A stretch of 44,990 bases of DNA from Gemmatimonadota bacterium (GTDB lineage Bacteria; Latescibacterota; UBA2968; UBA8231): positions 1 through 44,990 of the forward strand of contig JABHDC010000060.1 in NCBI GenBank assembly GCA_018673255.1, given 5' to 3'. Positions 1 through 8,308 of this stretch are shown one piece after another; position 1 is the stretch's first letter, and the number at the start of each line of letters is the position of its first letter. The notes beneath the pieces are model-generated. The model did not search any database. It was not told the origin of the DNA and was given only the letters and a program-made list of their open reading frames with translations. Position numbers and translations under genes: made by a program.

Positions 1-1032
1 ATCATCCAACGTGACGGCCAACCCATGGCCGGGGGGAACCGGGCTCTGTCCACCAACCAGTCTGGGGCCACCGTTTAGATCCCCTTCCCCGGACAGGGCC
101 GATTCCTGGACCAGGAGATTTGGGATGCACGCCGCCAGGTGAAGGCTGGCAGCCATCCCGATCGGTCCCGGTGGACTGTGCAGTACCACGGCGACACGAT
201 GAGCCTGTGCCAGTCCAGCGATAAGACACCCCTCTGAGATGCCGCCGGCACGCGAGATGTTCAGCTGAATGATTCTGGCCGCCTTTTTCTCCAGAATCTC
301 CTGGAATCCACCCTTAGTATACACATGTGCACCGATGGCGATGGGGATCCGTGTCTGACGAGAAAGTGCTGTCATGCCGTCGACATTCCGGGGCCCAATC
401 GGCTCCGCCACATACAGTGGCTCATGCGGCTCCAGGGCCCGAATCACCGAAAGCGCCTCCTGAGGCGCCATCCTCCCACCAAAATCGATGGCCAGGTCAT
501 AACCTGGCCCACCTGCTTCTCGCATGGCAGCGAAGATATCCACGATGCGCCCCGGGCCATGTCCGGGCAGGTCGGCAGCCGCCGACACGGGAAGTACCAT
601 CTTCCCCGCAGTGAAGCCAGCGGCCATGCTGTCATGAACACTGTCTGCAGCGGAATCGGGCGTGTCACCTCCGACAAGCCCACACATGCGGACACGATCA
701 CGGCACACGCCCCCGAGAAGGAGATGGACGGGCAATCCTGCGGCCTTGCCCGCCAGATCCCACAGCGCCTGCTCCACGCCAGACAGGGCACTGGTCAGGA
801 TCCAGCCCCCCCGATGGCTGGCGTGGCGGAACATGCCCTGCCAGTGGTGGACGACTCGACGAGGGTCTTTTCCGAGGAGATAGGACTCGAGTTGTTCGAT
901 CGCTGTAGCGCAAGATCGGGCACGCCCACCGGCAAAGGGCTCGCCCAGGCCGATCAAGCCTTCATCCGTGTGCAGTCTTAGGATCAGTCGGTGTGCCCCG
1001 ACGAGGATGGTCTCTACCTTCGTGATCTTCAC
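1..1032 (-). CDS. Enolase-superfamily protein, galactonate dehydratase-like (C-terminus cut by window edge)
   Basis: I translated this frame by hand from a GTG at 1032, four bases after the stop of the upstream gene, and it stays open to base 1 (344 codons). It shows the enolase-superfamily layout. An N-terminal capping region comes first, with 'GVEQALWDLAGKAAG' near residues 85-99 and 'LLLGG' just after. A barrel follows, with 'AGKMV' (~142-146), 'AIDFGGR' (Asp183), 'YVAEP' (Glu210) and 'VVLHSPPGPIGMAASL' (His285). The order and spacing resemble D-galactonate/sugar-acid dehydratases of the mandelate racemase group. Oddities: the third metal-ligand strand, usually ending Gly-Glu, reads 'IAIGAH' with Ala at about residue 235, and the 'DFHGR' His is Gly. 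Chemistry is therefore uncertain; it may be an altered or inactive enzyme. It is probably cotranscribed with the MauE/thioredoxin gene. The last residues lie outside the window. Confidence 0.82.
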   Translation of the reverse strand, partial: MKITKVETILVGAHRLILRLHTDEGLIGLGEPFAGGRARSCATAIEQLESYLLGKDPRRVVHHWQGMFRHASHRGGWILTSALSGVEQALWDLAGKAAGLPVHLLLGGVCRDRVRMCGLVGGDTPDSAADSVHDSMAAGFTAGKMVLPVSAAADLPGHGPGRIVDIFAAMREAGGPGYDLAIDFGGRMAPQEALSVIRALEPHEPLYVAEPIGPRNVDGMTALSRQTRIPIAIGAHVYTKGGFQEILEKKAARIIQLNISRAGGISEGCLIAGLAQAHRVAVVLHSPPGPIGMAASLHLAACIPNLLVQESALSGEGDLNGGPRLVGGQSPVPPGHGLAVTLDD

Positions 1033-1035
1033 CCA

Positions 1036-2007
1036 CTACACTCCGGATTCACCACCAGCCAGTTCGATCAGGTATCGAGCCGAGGGCATTTCGTTATGCT
1101 CCCAGACACGACGGATCACCCCATCCTCCACCAGCGCCAGCCGGGGCCACCCATGACGCCAGGTCAGACGCTTCCAGTCGGATGAGGAGATACTGGCAAT
1201 CTCGTATTTTGGCTGCAGTTGCTGGACAAAATCCGCCAGATACTGCGAATCAACCGGGAAGTTATGCAGGGCGACGATGGGCGGTACGCCGGGTGTATCA
1301 TGCCAGTGGTTGAGCTTGGGTACCGCCATGGCACAACGTCCGCACCTGGGGCTGAAGATCTCGACCAGATACGTGCCTTCGGACAGATCGACACTGGCAC
1401 CGGACAATTCCAGATCCGTCAGCGTGACTCCCGACTTGAGATCCGAACTGGCGATACGATCTGATTCTGGCAGATAGCCGACCAGCACGAGCACGAGCGA
1501 CACGGCGGCGGCACCGATGACAGCTCTTGAATTGAGGAAGTCCGGTTTCCAGCGACCTGCCCCCCAACGCCATGCCAGCAGGAGACCGGTCATCATCACC
1601 AGATCCTCGACAAGCGCTTCCCCGGGAGTACGCTCCGCCAGGGCGCCGAAGCAGCCACAATTCATCTCTGCCCCCTGCTGCCAGGCATGCCCCGTGAGGG
1701 CGATGAACAGCCCCATCATCCCTACGGACAGGGGAAGGACCCATCGACGTTGCCAGTCGGCGATCAGAGCGACACCCAGGCCGGTCTCGAGAACAGGCAG
1801 GACGAAGACCGCCAGGGCGCCAATCTGCGGCCACGCGGCACGGTCGACATTGAGCAACTCTACGTAGGAGATGGCCTCCCAGTAAAAGATGACAGGATCC
1901 CAGGCCTTGGCGAGTCCAGCGATGATGAAAATGATTCCCATCCCCCAGCGGGAGACGGTAGCGGCAGTCGTCAGCCACGTGGGGGTGGCGGCGGATGCTT
2001 GGGTCAT
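1036..2007 (-). CDS. MauE/DoxX-type membrane protein fused to a thioredoxin-like domain
   Basis: The protein has 323 residues if started at the ATG at 2007, which has a good ribosome binding site (GAGGA) upstream; the frame is open further up, but that extension looks non-coding. The N-terminal half has about four membrane helices. It also carries the 'NCGCFG' signature (Cys at ~117 and 119) of the MauE/DoxX family, whose members handle disulfides or quinone-linked redox. After a further helix (~160-178) the C-terminal third is thioredoxin-like, with 'FSPRCGRC' (CxxC at ~222-225), so it would face the periplasm. Family knowledge suggests membrane-coupled thiol-disulfide exchange; the substrate is not evident. 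The stop is four bases before the GTG of the enolase-superfamily gene, implying one transcript. Confidence 0.82.
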   Translation of the reverse strand: MTQASAATPTWLTTAATVSRWGMGIIFIIAGLAKAWDPVIFYWEAISYVELLNVDRAAWPQIGALAVFVLPVLETGLGVALIADWQRRWVLPLSVGMMGLFIALTGHAWQQGAEMNCGCFGALAERTPGEALVEDLVMMTGLLLAWRWGAGRWKPDFLNSRAVIGAAAVSLVLVLVGYLPESDRIASSDLKSGVTLTDLELSGASVDLSEGTYLVEIFSPRCGRCAMAVPKLNHWHDTPGVPPIVALHNFPVDSQYLADFVQQLQPKYEIASISSSDWKRLTWRHGWPRLALVEDGVIRRVWEHNEMPSARYLIELAGGESGV

Positions 2008-2329
2008 GCAATTCCTCGTACTGGCGGAAGGTCGTGGCGCAATCGGATCGAATATCGGTGGCGCCATGCACACAATGCCAGGCGCAGAATATGTGTGCCG
2101 GCACGACAAGGTCCGGGCCTGCGACAGGCATGGCAGAGCCGAAGAATCTGGACAATGCCCCGCACCTCCACAATGCCATCTGCCTCACGCCTGGTATCGA
2201 CGCGCGATGTCACCCCACGTTCCGCTTGACGCCAGCGAACTTGAGGGACTTGATCAAGGCCACCATCTTCTTCTGTAACGCGCAGATAGGTTCCCTTCTG
2301 TCCCCTGGCCCGTCAAGCAACGAGCGCCC
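2008..2329. other. Divergent intergenic region between the MauE gene and a glycosyltransferase gene
   Basis: This 322-base region separates divergent genes and should hold two promoters, but I see no convincing -35/-10 pair on either strand. All three minus-strand frames stay open through part of it, as expected at high GC. One 69-codon GTG frame (2004-2213, minus) ends in an ATGA overlap with the MauE start, but it has no recognisable domain, so I do not call it a gene. Confidence 0.4.
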
Positions 2330-3493
2330 ATGCGGATCGTGATGATTACTGGCGACGACCTGTCCTCCTTTCGCGGTGGCACAATCCACCTGATGGAACA
2401 GGCGCAGAATCTGCTGGCAAGGGGCCACGATGTGCTCGTTCTGGCCCAGGCTCGTGGCCACTACCCGCAGGAAACGCCGGTGCCCATTCGGTATCTGCCT
2501 GCCTGCGGCGGTGGTCTCCTGCGCCTGGGCAGCTACAATCTCGCGCTGCTGGTGCAGTTATTCTGGCTCGCCTTGCGAGGCTGGCCACACATCATTCACA
2601 CGCGACAGATGGGGTATTCCGCCACACCCCTGTTGATCGCCCGCCTCTTCGGCCTGCCCCACGTGCTGGAGGTGAATGGTGTTCTGAGGGACGAACTGGC
2701 CGGGCAGTCTGTGTCATCTCTTCGATTGTGGCTCATCGACCGCTTCGCTCGACTGAATCTGCACTTCAGTGACCGCTTCACGACAACGACGACCGAGTAT
2801 CTACGACGCCTTGAGCAGGTATATGACGTGGAAGAGACGCGCTGGCGCCCGATGCCTTGTGGTGTGAATCCTGAGCTGTTCGGTCCAGGTGACCGTGACG
2901 CGGCGCGACAGATGCTAGACCTGCCGAATGTCTTCGCCCTCCTCCACGTGGGCTCGCTGTATGAATGGCGTGGCATCGATCTGTTGCTGGCCGGCCTGGC
3001 GCGCGCCCATGCTGATCTGCCCCCCTGGGAATTGTGGCTGGTCGGAGACGGTGTCGAAGTAGATCGGCTGTGCCAACAGGCGGCCAGCCTCGGGTTGCAG
3101 GACAATGTCCGTTTCGTGGGGCAGGTCCCCTACGATCAGGTCCCCCACTGGCTCGTGGCCGCCGATGTCGGCGTCGTGCTCTACAAACCAACACGGCCCG
3201 TTCCCGGGGATCCGATGAAGATCTACGAATACATGGCGGCGGGCCTGCCCGTGATGGCCGGTGATCACCCACACTACGGCGGTATCGTCGACGCCGCTGA
3301 CGCAGGTGTTGTCGTGGACGACACCGATCCTGAAGCGATGGCCCGAGCACTGACTCGCCTGGCAGCCGATGAGGCCGGTCGCAAGCAGATGGCTCGTCAG
3401 GGTGTCGAGATCGCTCGTACCCGGTATTCCTGGGCTCAACGGGTCCAGGATCTGGAGGAATTGCTGCTCGAACTGGTCGAGGTGGAAGCGTGA
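2330..3493 (+). CDS. Glycosyltransferase family 4 (GT-B fold)
   Basis: The protein has 387 residues, the usual GT4 length. The N-terminal Rossmann domain begins 'MRIVMITGDDLSSFRGGTI', the glycine-rich acceptor-side start typical of GT4. The C-terminal nucleotide-sugar domain has 'LLHVGSLYEWRGIDLLLAG' and the 'EYMAAGLPVMA' block near residues 298-308, equivalent to the E-x7-E region that contacts the nucleotide sugar. It should transfer a sugar from an NDP-sugar to a lipid-linked glycan on the cytoplasmic side. Donor and linkage cannot be read from sequence. It is the first gene of a two-gene plus-strand island inside an otherwise minus-strand polysaccharide locus, and its stop overlaps the next start (GTGA). 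Confidence 0.93.
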   Translation: MRIVMITGDDLSSFRGGTIHLMEQAQNLLARGHDVLVLAQARGHYPQETPVPIRYLPACGGGLLRLGSYNLALLVQLFWLALRGWPHIIHTRQMGYSATPLLIARLFGLPHVLEVNGVLRDELAGQSVSSLRLWLIDRFARLNLHFSDRFTTTTTEYLRRLEQVYDVEETRWRPMPCGVNPELFGPGDRDAARQMLDLPNVFALLHVGSLYEWRGIDLLLAGLARAHADLPPWELWLVGDGVEVDRLCQQAASLGLQDNVRFVGQVPYDQVPHWLVAADVGVVLYKPTRPVPGDPMKIYEYMAAGLPVMAGDHPHYGGIVDAADAGVVVDDTDPEAMARALTRLAADEAGRKQMARQGVEIARTRYSWAQRVQDLEELLLELVEVEA

Positions 3494-4380
3494 GCGAACC
3501 ACGCGGCAGCCTCGTGATCCCTTCATTGGATCGGCACACAATCCTGCAGGAAACAGTGGAGCGCTTCCTCGATTTCCCCTTCGATGATTGGGAACTGATC
3601 GTCGTGGATCAGACGGCCGAGCCCTGTCGATTCCTCGAACAGCTGGTGGACAGACGGCCCGAACAGGTCCGCTACCTTCGCATCGATACACGTGGGCTGC
3701 CCAATGCACGGAATGTGGGGATCGCTGCCGCTCGTGGGTCGATCGTACTCTTCGTCGATGACGATGTCATCCCCGATACCGGATTCCTCGCGGCCCATCT
3801 GGCCGCCTACTCCGAGGCGGGGGTCGGTGGTGTAGCGGGTCGGATTGTGGAGGCGATTCCCAAACCAAAGACACTTGCCGAGGGGGCACCGATCGGCCGT
3901 GTGCGCCGGATCGATGGGCGCATCACCCGGGGATTTGAGAATACGGCCGAGATGGATGTTGACCACGCACCAGGCGGGAATATGTCATGGCGTCGTAAGG
4001 CACTTCTGGACGCAGGTGGCTTCGATCGCCGCTTCGGCGGCACGGCACACCTGGAGGAGTCCGATGTCAGCCTGCGAGTTCGCGCCCTGGGATGCCGCAT
4101 CCGCTTCGTGCCACAGGCAAGCCTCACGCACCTGAGCCTGCAGACAGGTGGATGCCGCGAACTGGATCTGGCCACCTGGCTCTATTGGTATGGTCACAAC
4201 TACATGCTGTTCGCGCGCAAGAATCTGCCAACGGCGGCATTCCCGATCTTCCTCGCCGAACGCCTCGTCAAACTCCTCTACACCAGCGTGCGCCAGCTGC
4301 GCCCCGCCTATCTTGTGCGCGGCGTGACGGGGTTGCTGGATGGCTGGCGGGCATCACGACGCCCCGCAGAGGGCTTGTAG
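3490..4380 (+). CDS. Glycosyltransferase family 2 (GT-A fold)
   Basis: The protein has 296 residues from a GTG that overlaps the preceding stop by four bases (GTGA), with a GAGGTGG ribosome binding site just upstream. It opens 'SLVIPSLDRHTIL', the GT2 nucleotide-binding strand. It then shows 'LFVDDDVIPD' near residues 87-96, where the acidic triplet would bind the metal-nucleotide complex, and 'GGNMSWRRKALLDAGGF' followed by 'EESDVSLRVRALG', the acceptor and catalytic-base region. The C-terminus has no clear membrane helix. Translational coupling to the GT4 gene suggests that the pair adds successive sugars in the same glycan. Confidence 0.92.
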   Translation: MSEPRGSLVIPSLDRHTILQETVERFLDFPFDDWELIVVDQTAEPCRFLEQLVDRRPEQVRYLRIDTRGLPNARNVGIAAARGSIVLFVDDDVIPDTGFLAAHLAAYSEAGVGGVAGRIVEAIPKPKTLAEGAPIGRVRRIDGRITRGFENTAEMDVDHAPGGNMSWRRKALLDAGGFDRRFGGTAHLEESDVSLRVRALGCRIRFVPQASLTHLSLQTGGCRELDLATWLYWYGHNYMLFARKNLPTAAFPIFLAERLVKLLYTSVRQLRPAYLVRGVTGLLDGWRASRRPAEGL

Positions 4381-4381
4381 A

Positions 4382-4406
4382 GATCGGGACGACAACCAGC
4401 CCGATC
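4382..4406. terminator. Inverted repeat in a convergent gap, possible bidirectional terminator
   Basis: A perfect 7-bp stem (GATCGGG / CCCGATC) with an 11-base loop starts two bases after the GT2 stop, in the 73-base gap before the convergent GT39-type gene ends. There is no T-run on either side, so factor-independent termination is only a possibility. Confidence 0.4.
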
Positions 4407-4453
4407 AGCCAAAAGCCTCAGCCAGACAAATCTGCAGGCGGCTTGGAGGAACC

Positions 4454-6079
4454 TCAGTGGCGCGAATAGATCACGTGGGTACCGATGCGCACCGAATCGA
4501 ATTGGGCCAGGACGCCAAGCAGCGGCGGCTGATGCCATGACTTCAGCATCGCCTGAGACTGACTCGGCAGACTGATGACGGCAAAACGCGTCGAGGCCAG
4601 GCTCAGTTCGTCAGCCAACCTTGTGGGTGAGCCCCATACCGCGTCAGGCAAGGCCTGATCATGTCGTCCCAGCCGATACAGGACGTCCTGCGTCGCCACG
4701 ATCCGGTCCCCAGGAGCCAACTTGCGGCGTAGGTGATTGAGCATTTCTCCCGTCCCCCTCTCGCCATACGAGTAGTTCGTCTGGTAGTCGCCGAATGACT
4801 GCTGCACACTGGTCGCCAATCCACAGGCCAGGCACAGCACGAACAAAATGCCACCTGGACTGAACACCGGACGAAGTCGCCGACGCCCCCACCAGACCAG
4901 CCCGACGGCGGGTGTGACCCACATGGCCGCCTGTCCCAGGATGGCGAGGGTCGGATCCTGCCCCTGCACGAGAAGCTGACGCAGATCGTACCGCAGGAAG
5001 TAGATCGGCTCGTGACCGATCAGAATGACGAAAAGCCCGATCACGATCGTCGCCGGTCCCATCCACAGCCCGCGTGCGTCCTCGGTGAGCGATTGCACGA
5101 CCCCGATGACCATCAAGGGCAATGCGGGAAGGTAGTATTTGGGGAAGCCGTGGTTGATCGATGTCAGTGGCAGGTAGGCGAATACGGCCAGAGCCGCCAT
5201 CGCCACGATGAGGTGGGGCGTCTTCAGATCAGACAGACGCCGCCACGCCCACAATGTCCCCAACATCAACCATGGCGTGAGCCAGGCAGCCAGAGTCCAC
5301 AGATTGCGCACCCACGTCTGTATCCATGTAACCCAGCTGCCACGCTGCCGATCCGCCCGTTCCAGGACGAACTGGAATGGCTCCAGAGGATTCAGTTGCA
5401 GCCAGTAGGCCAGGGCCCACCATATCACGGCGAAGCCGATCATGCCCCCGGCCACGATCCAGGCAAAACCCACCACTCGCTGACGATCTCGCCAGAGCAG
5501 TGCCGTCCCGATGCCGGCCACCATCATCAAGGGGGTAGAGAATTTTACCAGCAGGGCCAGCGCCAGAAGTCCACAACTGAGCAGGCCCGTGAACCACCGG
5601 GTGTGCGCAGGGGCTCGCCACCAACGCAGACTCGCCCACACGAAGGCTGAGCAGGACGGGACCAGCAACGTGTTGTCGATGTGGACCAGAAGGGCCCCTT
5701 GCACAAAAGCGGGCGCCGTGCACAAGAGCACCAGACAGAGCAACCGTTGCCAGAGGGAAAGACCCAGTTGCAGACTCAACAGCCAGGTCATGCCGAGCGT
5801 CATGACGGCACAGGCAATGCCCGGCAGTCGCAGCGAGGCATCTGAATTGCCCGCTGCGAGTATCACACCGGCCAGAACCAGATCGTAGATAGGCGGGACA
5901 TAGAGGTGGATCTGCTCGCCCGCAATCAGCCTCTCCGCATTGCGAACCTCGTAGATCTCATCGTCGGTGACAGGCTGCTGCAACCGGGGCAATACCAGGG
6001 CCAGGAAGAGCGCACATGCCAGTAACCAGGCGATCAGAGCACTGGAAGTGGCAGGTTCAACCCGGTGGATCGTCTCCAC
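4454..6079 (-). CDS. Membrane glycosyltransferase, GT39/ArnT-like (GT-C fold)
   Basis: This is a long hydrophobic protein with many predicted membrane helices. Near the N-terminus it carries 'VTDDEIYEVRNAERL', the acidic first periplasmic loop (DDE) typical of GT-C enzymes of the ArnT/PMT type. These take sugars from polyprenyl-phosphate carriers and act at the outer face of the inner membrane. The frame is open back to an ATG at 6181, but that start would overlap the upstream gene by 125 bases. The GTG at 6079 (overlap 23 bases, 541 residues) places the first helix at about residues 14-32 and is my choice. The C-terminal ~100 residues are soluble. The acceptor is unknown; by context it decorates or extends the surface glycan. 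Confidence 0.85.
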   Translation of the reverse strand: METIHRVEPATSSALIAWLLACALFLALVLPRLQQPVTDDEIYEVRNAERLIAGEQIHLYVPPIYDLVLAGVILAAGNSDASLRLPGIACAVMTLGMTWLLSLQLGLSLWQRLLCLVLLCTAPAFVQGALLVHIDNTLLVPSCSAFVWASLRWWRAPAHTRWFTGLLSCGLLALALLVKFSTPLMMVAGIGTALLWRDRQRVVGFAWIVAGGMIGFAVIWWALAYWLQLNPLEPFQFVLERADRQRGSWVTWIQTWVRNLWTLAAWLTPWLMLGTLWAWRRLSDLKTPHLIVAMAALAVFAYLPLTSINHGFPKYYLPALPLMVIGVVQSLTEDARGLWMGPATIVIGLFVILIGHEPIYFLRYDLRQLLVQGQDPTLAILGQAAMWVTPAVGLVWWGRRRLRPVFSPGGILFVLCLACGLATSVQQSFGDYQTNYSYGERGTGEMLNHLRRKLAPGDRIVATQDVLYRLGRHDQALPDAVWGSPTRLADELSLASTRFAVISLPSQSQAMLKSWHQPPLLGVLAQFDSVRIGTHVIYSRH

Positions 6080-7235
6080 CTGATCGCTCTTTGAGATGTG
6101 TATACTGGCGGCCGACGAAGACCATGAAGAAACCCAGCAGCAGGAAGACGACGACAGACTGGGCGACTTGCAGAATGGCATTCAGGCCGGTCGCCCCGCC
6201 CAGAGCCAGGGCCGACAGACCCAGCCAGGTTGTGACGATGTACACGACGAGAACGGACCCCACGCGGCCGATCCGCAGATCTTCCAGTCGATGGTGGATG
6301 TGATCACGCCCCGTGTATTCCAGCCACTGCCTCGGTGATCTCACCTGGCCTCCCCAGATCCGCATGATCGTGGTGAAGGTCATATCGAAGATCGGCACGC
6401 CAAGGATAAGCACGGGGACGATGAGCCCCACCACGTGGTGGTGGCCCCAGTCACCCATCACAGCGACGGCTGACAGCGTGAATCCCAGGAAGGTACTTCC
6501 CCCATCTCCGAGGAAGATCCATGCTCGCCGACCGGGCCGGAAGTTGTAGACAAGGAAACCGAGACAGGCACCCAGGATCGGCATGGCGAGGAACATCATG
6601 TAGAACTGATCGTTCTGCAGTGCCACGAGACTGAAGAACAACGCATTGATGCCACAGGCCCCGGCTGCCAGCCCATCCATGCCATCGAGGAAGTTGATGG
6701 CATTCGTGATCCCAATAACCCAGAAGGCCGTCAGCGCCCACTCTCCCGCCATCCCCCACGGCGTGGGAGGCAGGATGGAGATGACGACGCCGTAGTGGAT
6801 GAGGATGGCCACAGCCAGCAGTTGAGCCAGCAATTTGACTCTCGCTGATAACTCGCGCAGATCATCCAGGACCCCAACGACGAGGATCAGACTGCTGGCC
6901 AACGCGATCCCCTTGAGTTCGTCGCTGAAGGCAAAGTTGCGCAGAACTGTTATGGCGAAGGCACCGTAGACTGCGACCCCGCCGAGCAGAGCCGTGGGCA
7001 CCCCGTGGGCCTTGCGTCCCGCGGGCAGGTCGATGGCACCAAAGCGATGGGCGGCGGCATACACCAACGGTGTCAGCACATAGGCCAGACCGAAGGACAG
7101 CAACAGCAGGTAGGCCCACCGCAGGCCGGACTGATTCAGCAATTGCTGTGCTTCTGCGCTGGCCAGGAACAGGACAAACAACAGGACCACGACGCGATCG
7201 ACGGCGAAGAGGGGCAACTTCTCCTGCGGGTTCAC
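6057..7235 (-). CDS. WecA/TagO-type undecaprenyl-phosphate sugar-1-phosphate transferase
   Basis: The protein has 392 residues from a GTG that overlaps the preceding stop (GTGA). It is polytopic, with the signatures of the MraY/WecA superfamily: 'GVLDDL' (121-126, the metal-binding Asp pair), 'NAINFLDGMDGLA' (178-190), a 'GDGGS' loop and 'HIHHRL' near residue 325. The HIHH form and the absence of MraY-specific sequence point to the WecA/TagO branch. That branch transfers HexNAc-1-phosphate from a UDP-sugar to undecaprenyl phosphate and so starts glycan assembly. It is not a substitute for the mraY missing from the dcw cluster, although the family relation is close. The start of the GT39-type gene overlaps its 3' end. 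Confidence 0.93.
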   Translation of the reverse strand: MNPQEKLPLFAVDRVVVLLFVLFLASAEAQQLLNQSGLRWAYLLLLSFGLAYVLTPLVYAAAHRFGAIDLPAGRKAHGVPTALLGGVAVYGAFAITVLRNFAFSDELKGIALASSLILVVGVLDDLRELSARVKLLAQLLAVAILIHYGVVISILPPTPWGMAGEWALTAFWVIGITNAINFLDGMDGLAAGACGINALFFSLVALQNDQFYMMFLAMPILGACLGFLVYNFRPGRRAWIFLGDGGSTFLGFTLSAVAVMGDWGHHHVVGLIVPVLILGVPIFDMTFTTIMRIWGGQVRSPRQWLEYTGRDHIHHRLEDLRIGRVGSVLVVYIVTTWLGLSALALGGATGLNAILQVAQSVVVFLLLGFFMVFVGRQYTHLKERSGGDDPPG

Positions 7236-8269
7236 GCCTCGCCTCCTCCGAGAGTCGGATCGACTAACGCATCACAGACATGGCGCAACTGTGCATCGGT
7301 CATCGACGGATAGATCGGGATGGACATGGACTGCTCCCACAATCTGGCGGACACGGGATATCGCTCGTCTTCCATTTTGAGCCAGCGGTGTAATGGCCGA
7401 TCGATCGGCCGGTGACAACTCACGCCGGCTGACCGCATGCGATCCAGGACACCCGGCAGTCGCCATCCTTCGGGCAGACCGAGGACAAAACGATAGTGAT
7501 TCGCAGCCGGTTGATCAGGTGGTAGCTTGAATCGCGTCGATGCCAGCGCCGTACGGTAGGCATCGGCCAGGTGACGGCGCGCCGCCACGAATTCATCCAA
7601 TCGCCTCAGTTGAATGCGACCGACTGCAGCGGCGACGTCGGTGAGTTTTGCATTCCAGCGCAGAACGCCAGGATCCTGGCCGTCATATTCGCGCCGAGAA
7701 CGGACCTCACGTGCCAGGCCTGCGTCGTCTGTCACGACCATCCCCCCTTCACCAGCGCTGGTGATCACCTTCGTCGCATAGAACGAACAGACCGCCGCGA
7801 TGCCCTCTCCGCCAACGTCCCGTGTGCCCAGGGCCATGGCCAGATCTTCGATCACGGGCACGCCCGCTCCGGCAATCGCTGCAACTGGAGCGGGTTGGCC
7901 AAACAGGTGAGGCACGATGATCGCACGCAACGGCTCGCTGACAGCGGTCGTGGCGGCAAGATTGCCGTCGTCGGCCACGTCGGCCAGTGCTGGCTGGGCA
8001 CCCGCCTGCCGTGTGGCATGCAACAGCGCGCTGCACACATAGGAGGGCATCAATACGCGCCCTTCTGCCACATTCAATGCGCTCAGGGTCAGGCCAAGTG
8101 CCACCGTCCCCGAAGAGACAGCCACCGCGTGGGTCCGCCCCAACCTTTCGGCCACCTCCGCCTCAAAGGCTTCGACTTCACGCCCCTGGGCGACGTGCCC
8201 GGACTGCACGACGCGTGCCGCAGCGCGCGCCTCCTCTTCGCCGAGCGTGGGACAGGAATGCGGGATCAT
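7232..8269 (-). CDS. DegT/DnrJ/EryC1-family PLP protein
   Basis: The protein has 345 residues, slightly short for the family. It follows the sugar aminotransferase pattern: 'VAVSSGTVALGLTL' for the cofactor phosphate, 'VIEDLAMALG' (~139-148) holding the Asp that pairs with the pyridine nitrogen, and 'SFYATKVITSAGEGG' with the Schiff-base lysine at about 167. Most family members aminate a keto-sugar nucleotide to make an amino sugar. 'EDLAMALG' departs from the common 'EDAAQAHGA', and some such proteins are dehydratases or of unknown role, so I leave the reaction open. It overlaps the WecA-type gene by four bases. Confidence 0.9.
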   Translation of the reverse strand: MIPHSCPTLGEEEARAAARVVQSGHVAQGREVEAFEAEVAERLGRTHAVAVSSGTVALGLTLSALNVAEGRVLMPSYVCSALLHATRQAGAQPALADVADDGNLAATTAVSEPLRAIIVPHLFGQPAPVAAIAGAGVPVIEDLAMALGTRDVGGEGIAAVCSFYATKVITSAGEGGMVVTDDAGLAREVRSRREYDGQDPGVLRWNAKLTDVAAAVGRIQLRRLDEFVAARRHLADAYRTALASTRFKLPPDQPAANHYRFVLGLPEGWRLPGVLDRMRSAGVSCHRPIDRPLHRWLKMEDERYPVSARLWEQSMSIPIYPSMTDAQLRHVCDALVDPTLGGGEA

Positions 8270-8308
8270 TCTGGCAGTACGTGGCTGCGTGCGCCCCGAG
8301 CGAACCGC

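Noticed and set aside
325..981. 218-codon plus-strand open frame at the left edge
   Set aside because: It is antisense to the enolase-superfamily gene, whose minus-strand translation has clear family motifs; this frame has none and uses unlikely codons.
2004..2213. 69-codon GTG frame ending in an ATGA overlap with the MauE gene
   Set aside because: The coupling looks gene-like, but all three frames are open here, the product is Arg/Cys-rich with no recognisable domain, and no homolog comes to mind.
6057..7235. The WecA-type gene as the displaced mraY
   Set aside because: Its HIHH motif and context match the WecA/TagO branch that starts surface glycans; MraY-specific sequence is not seen.
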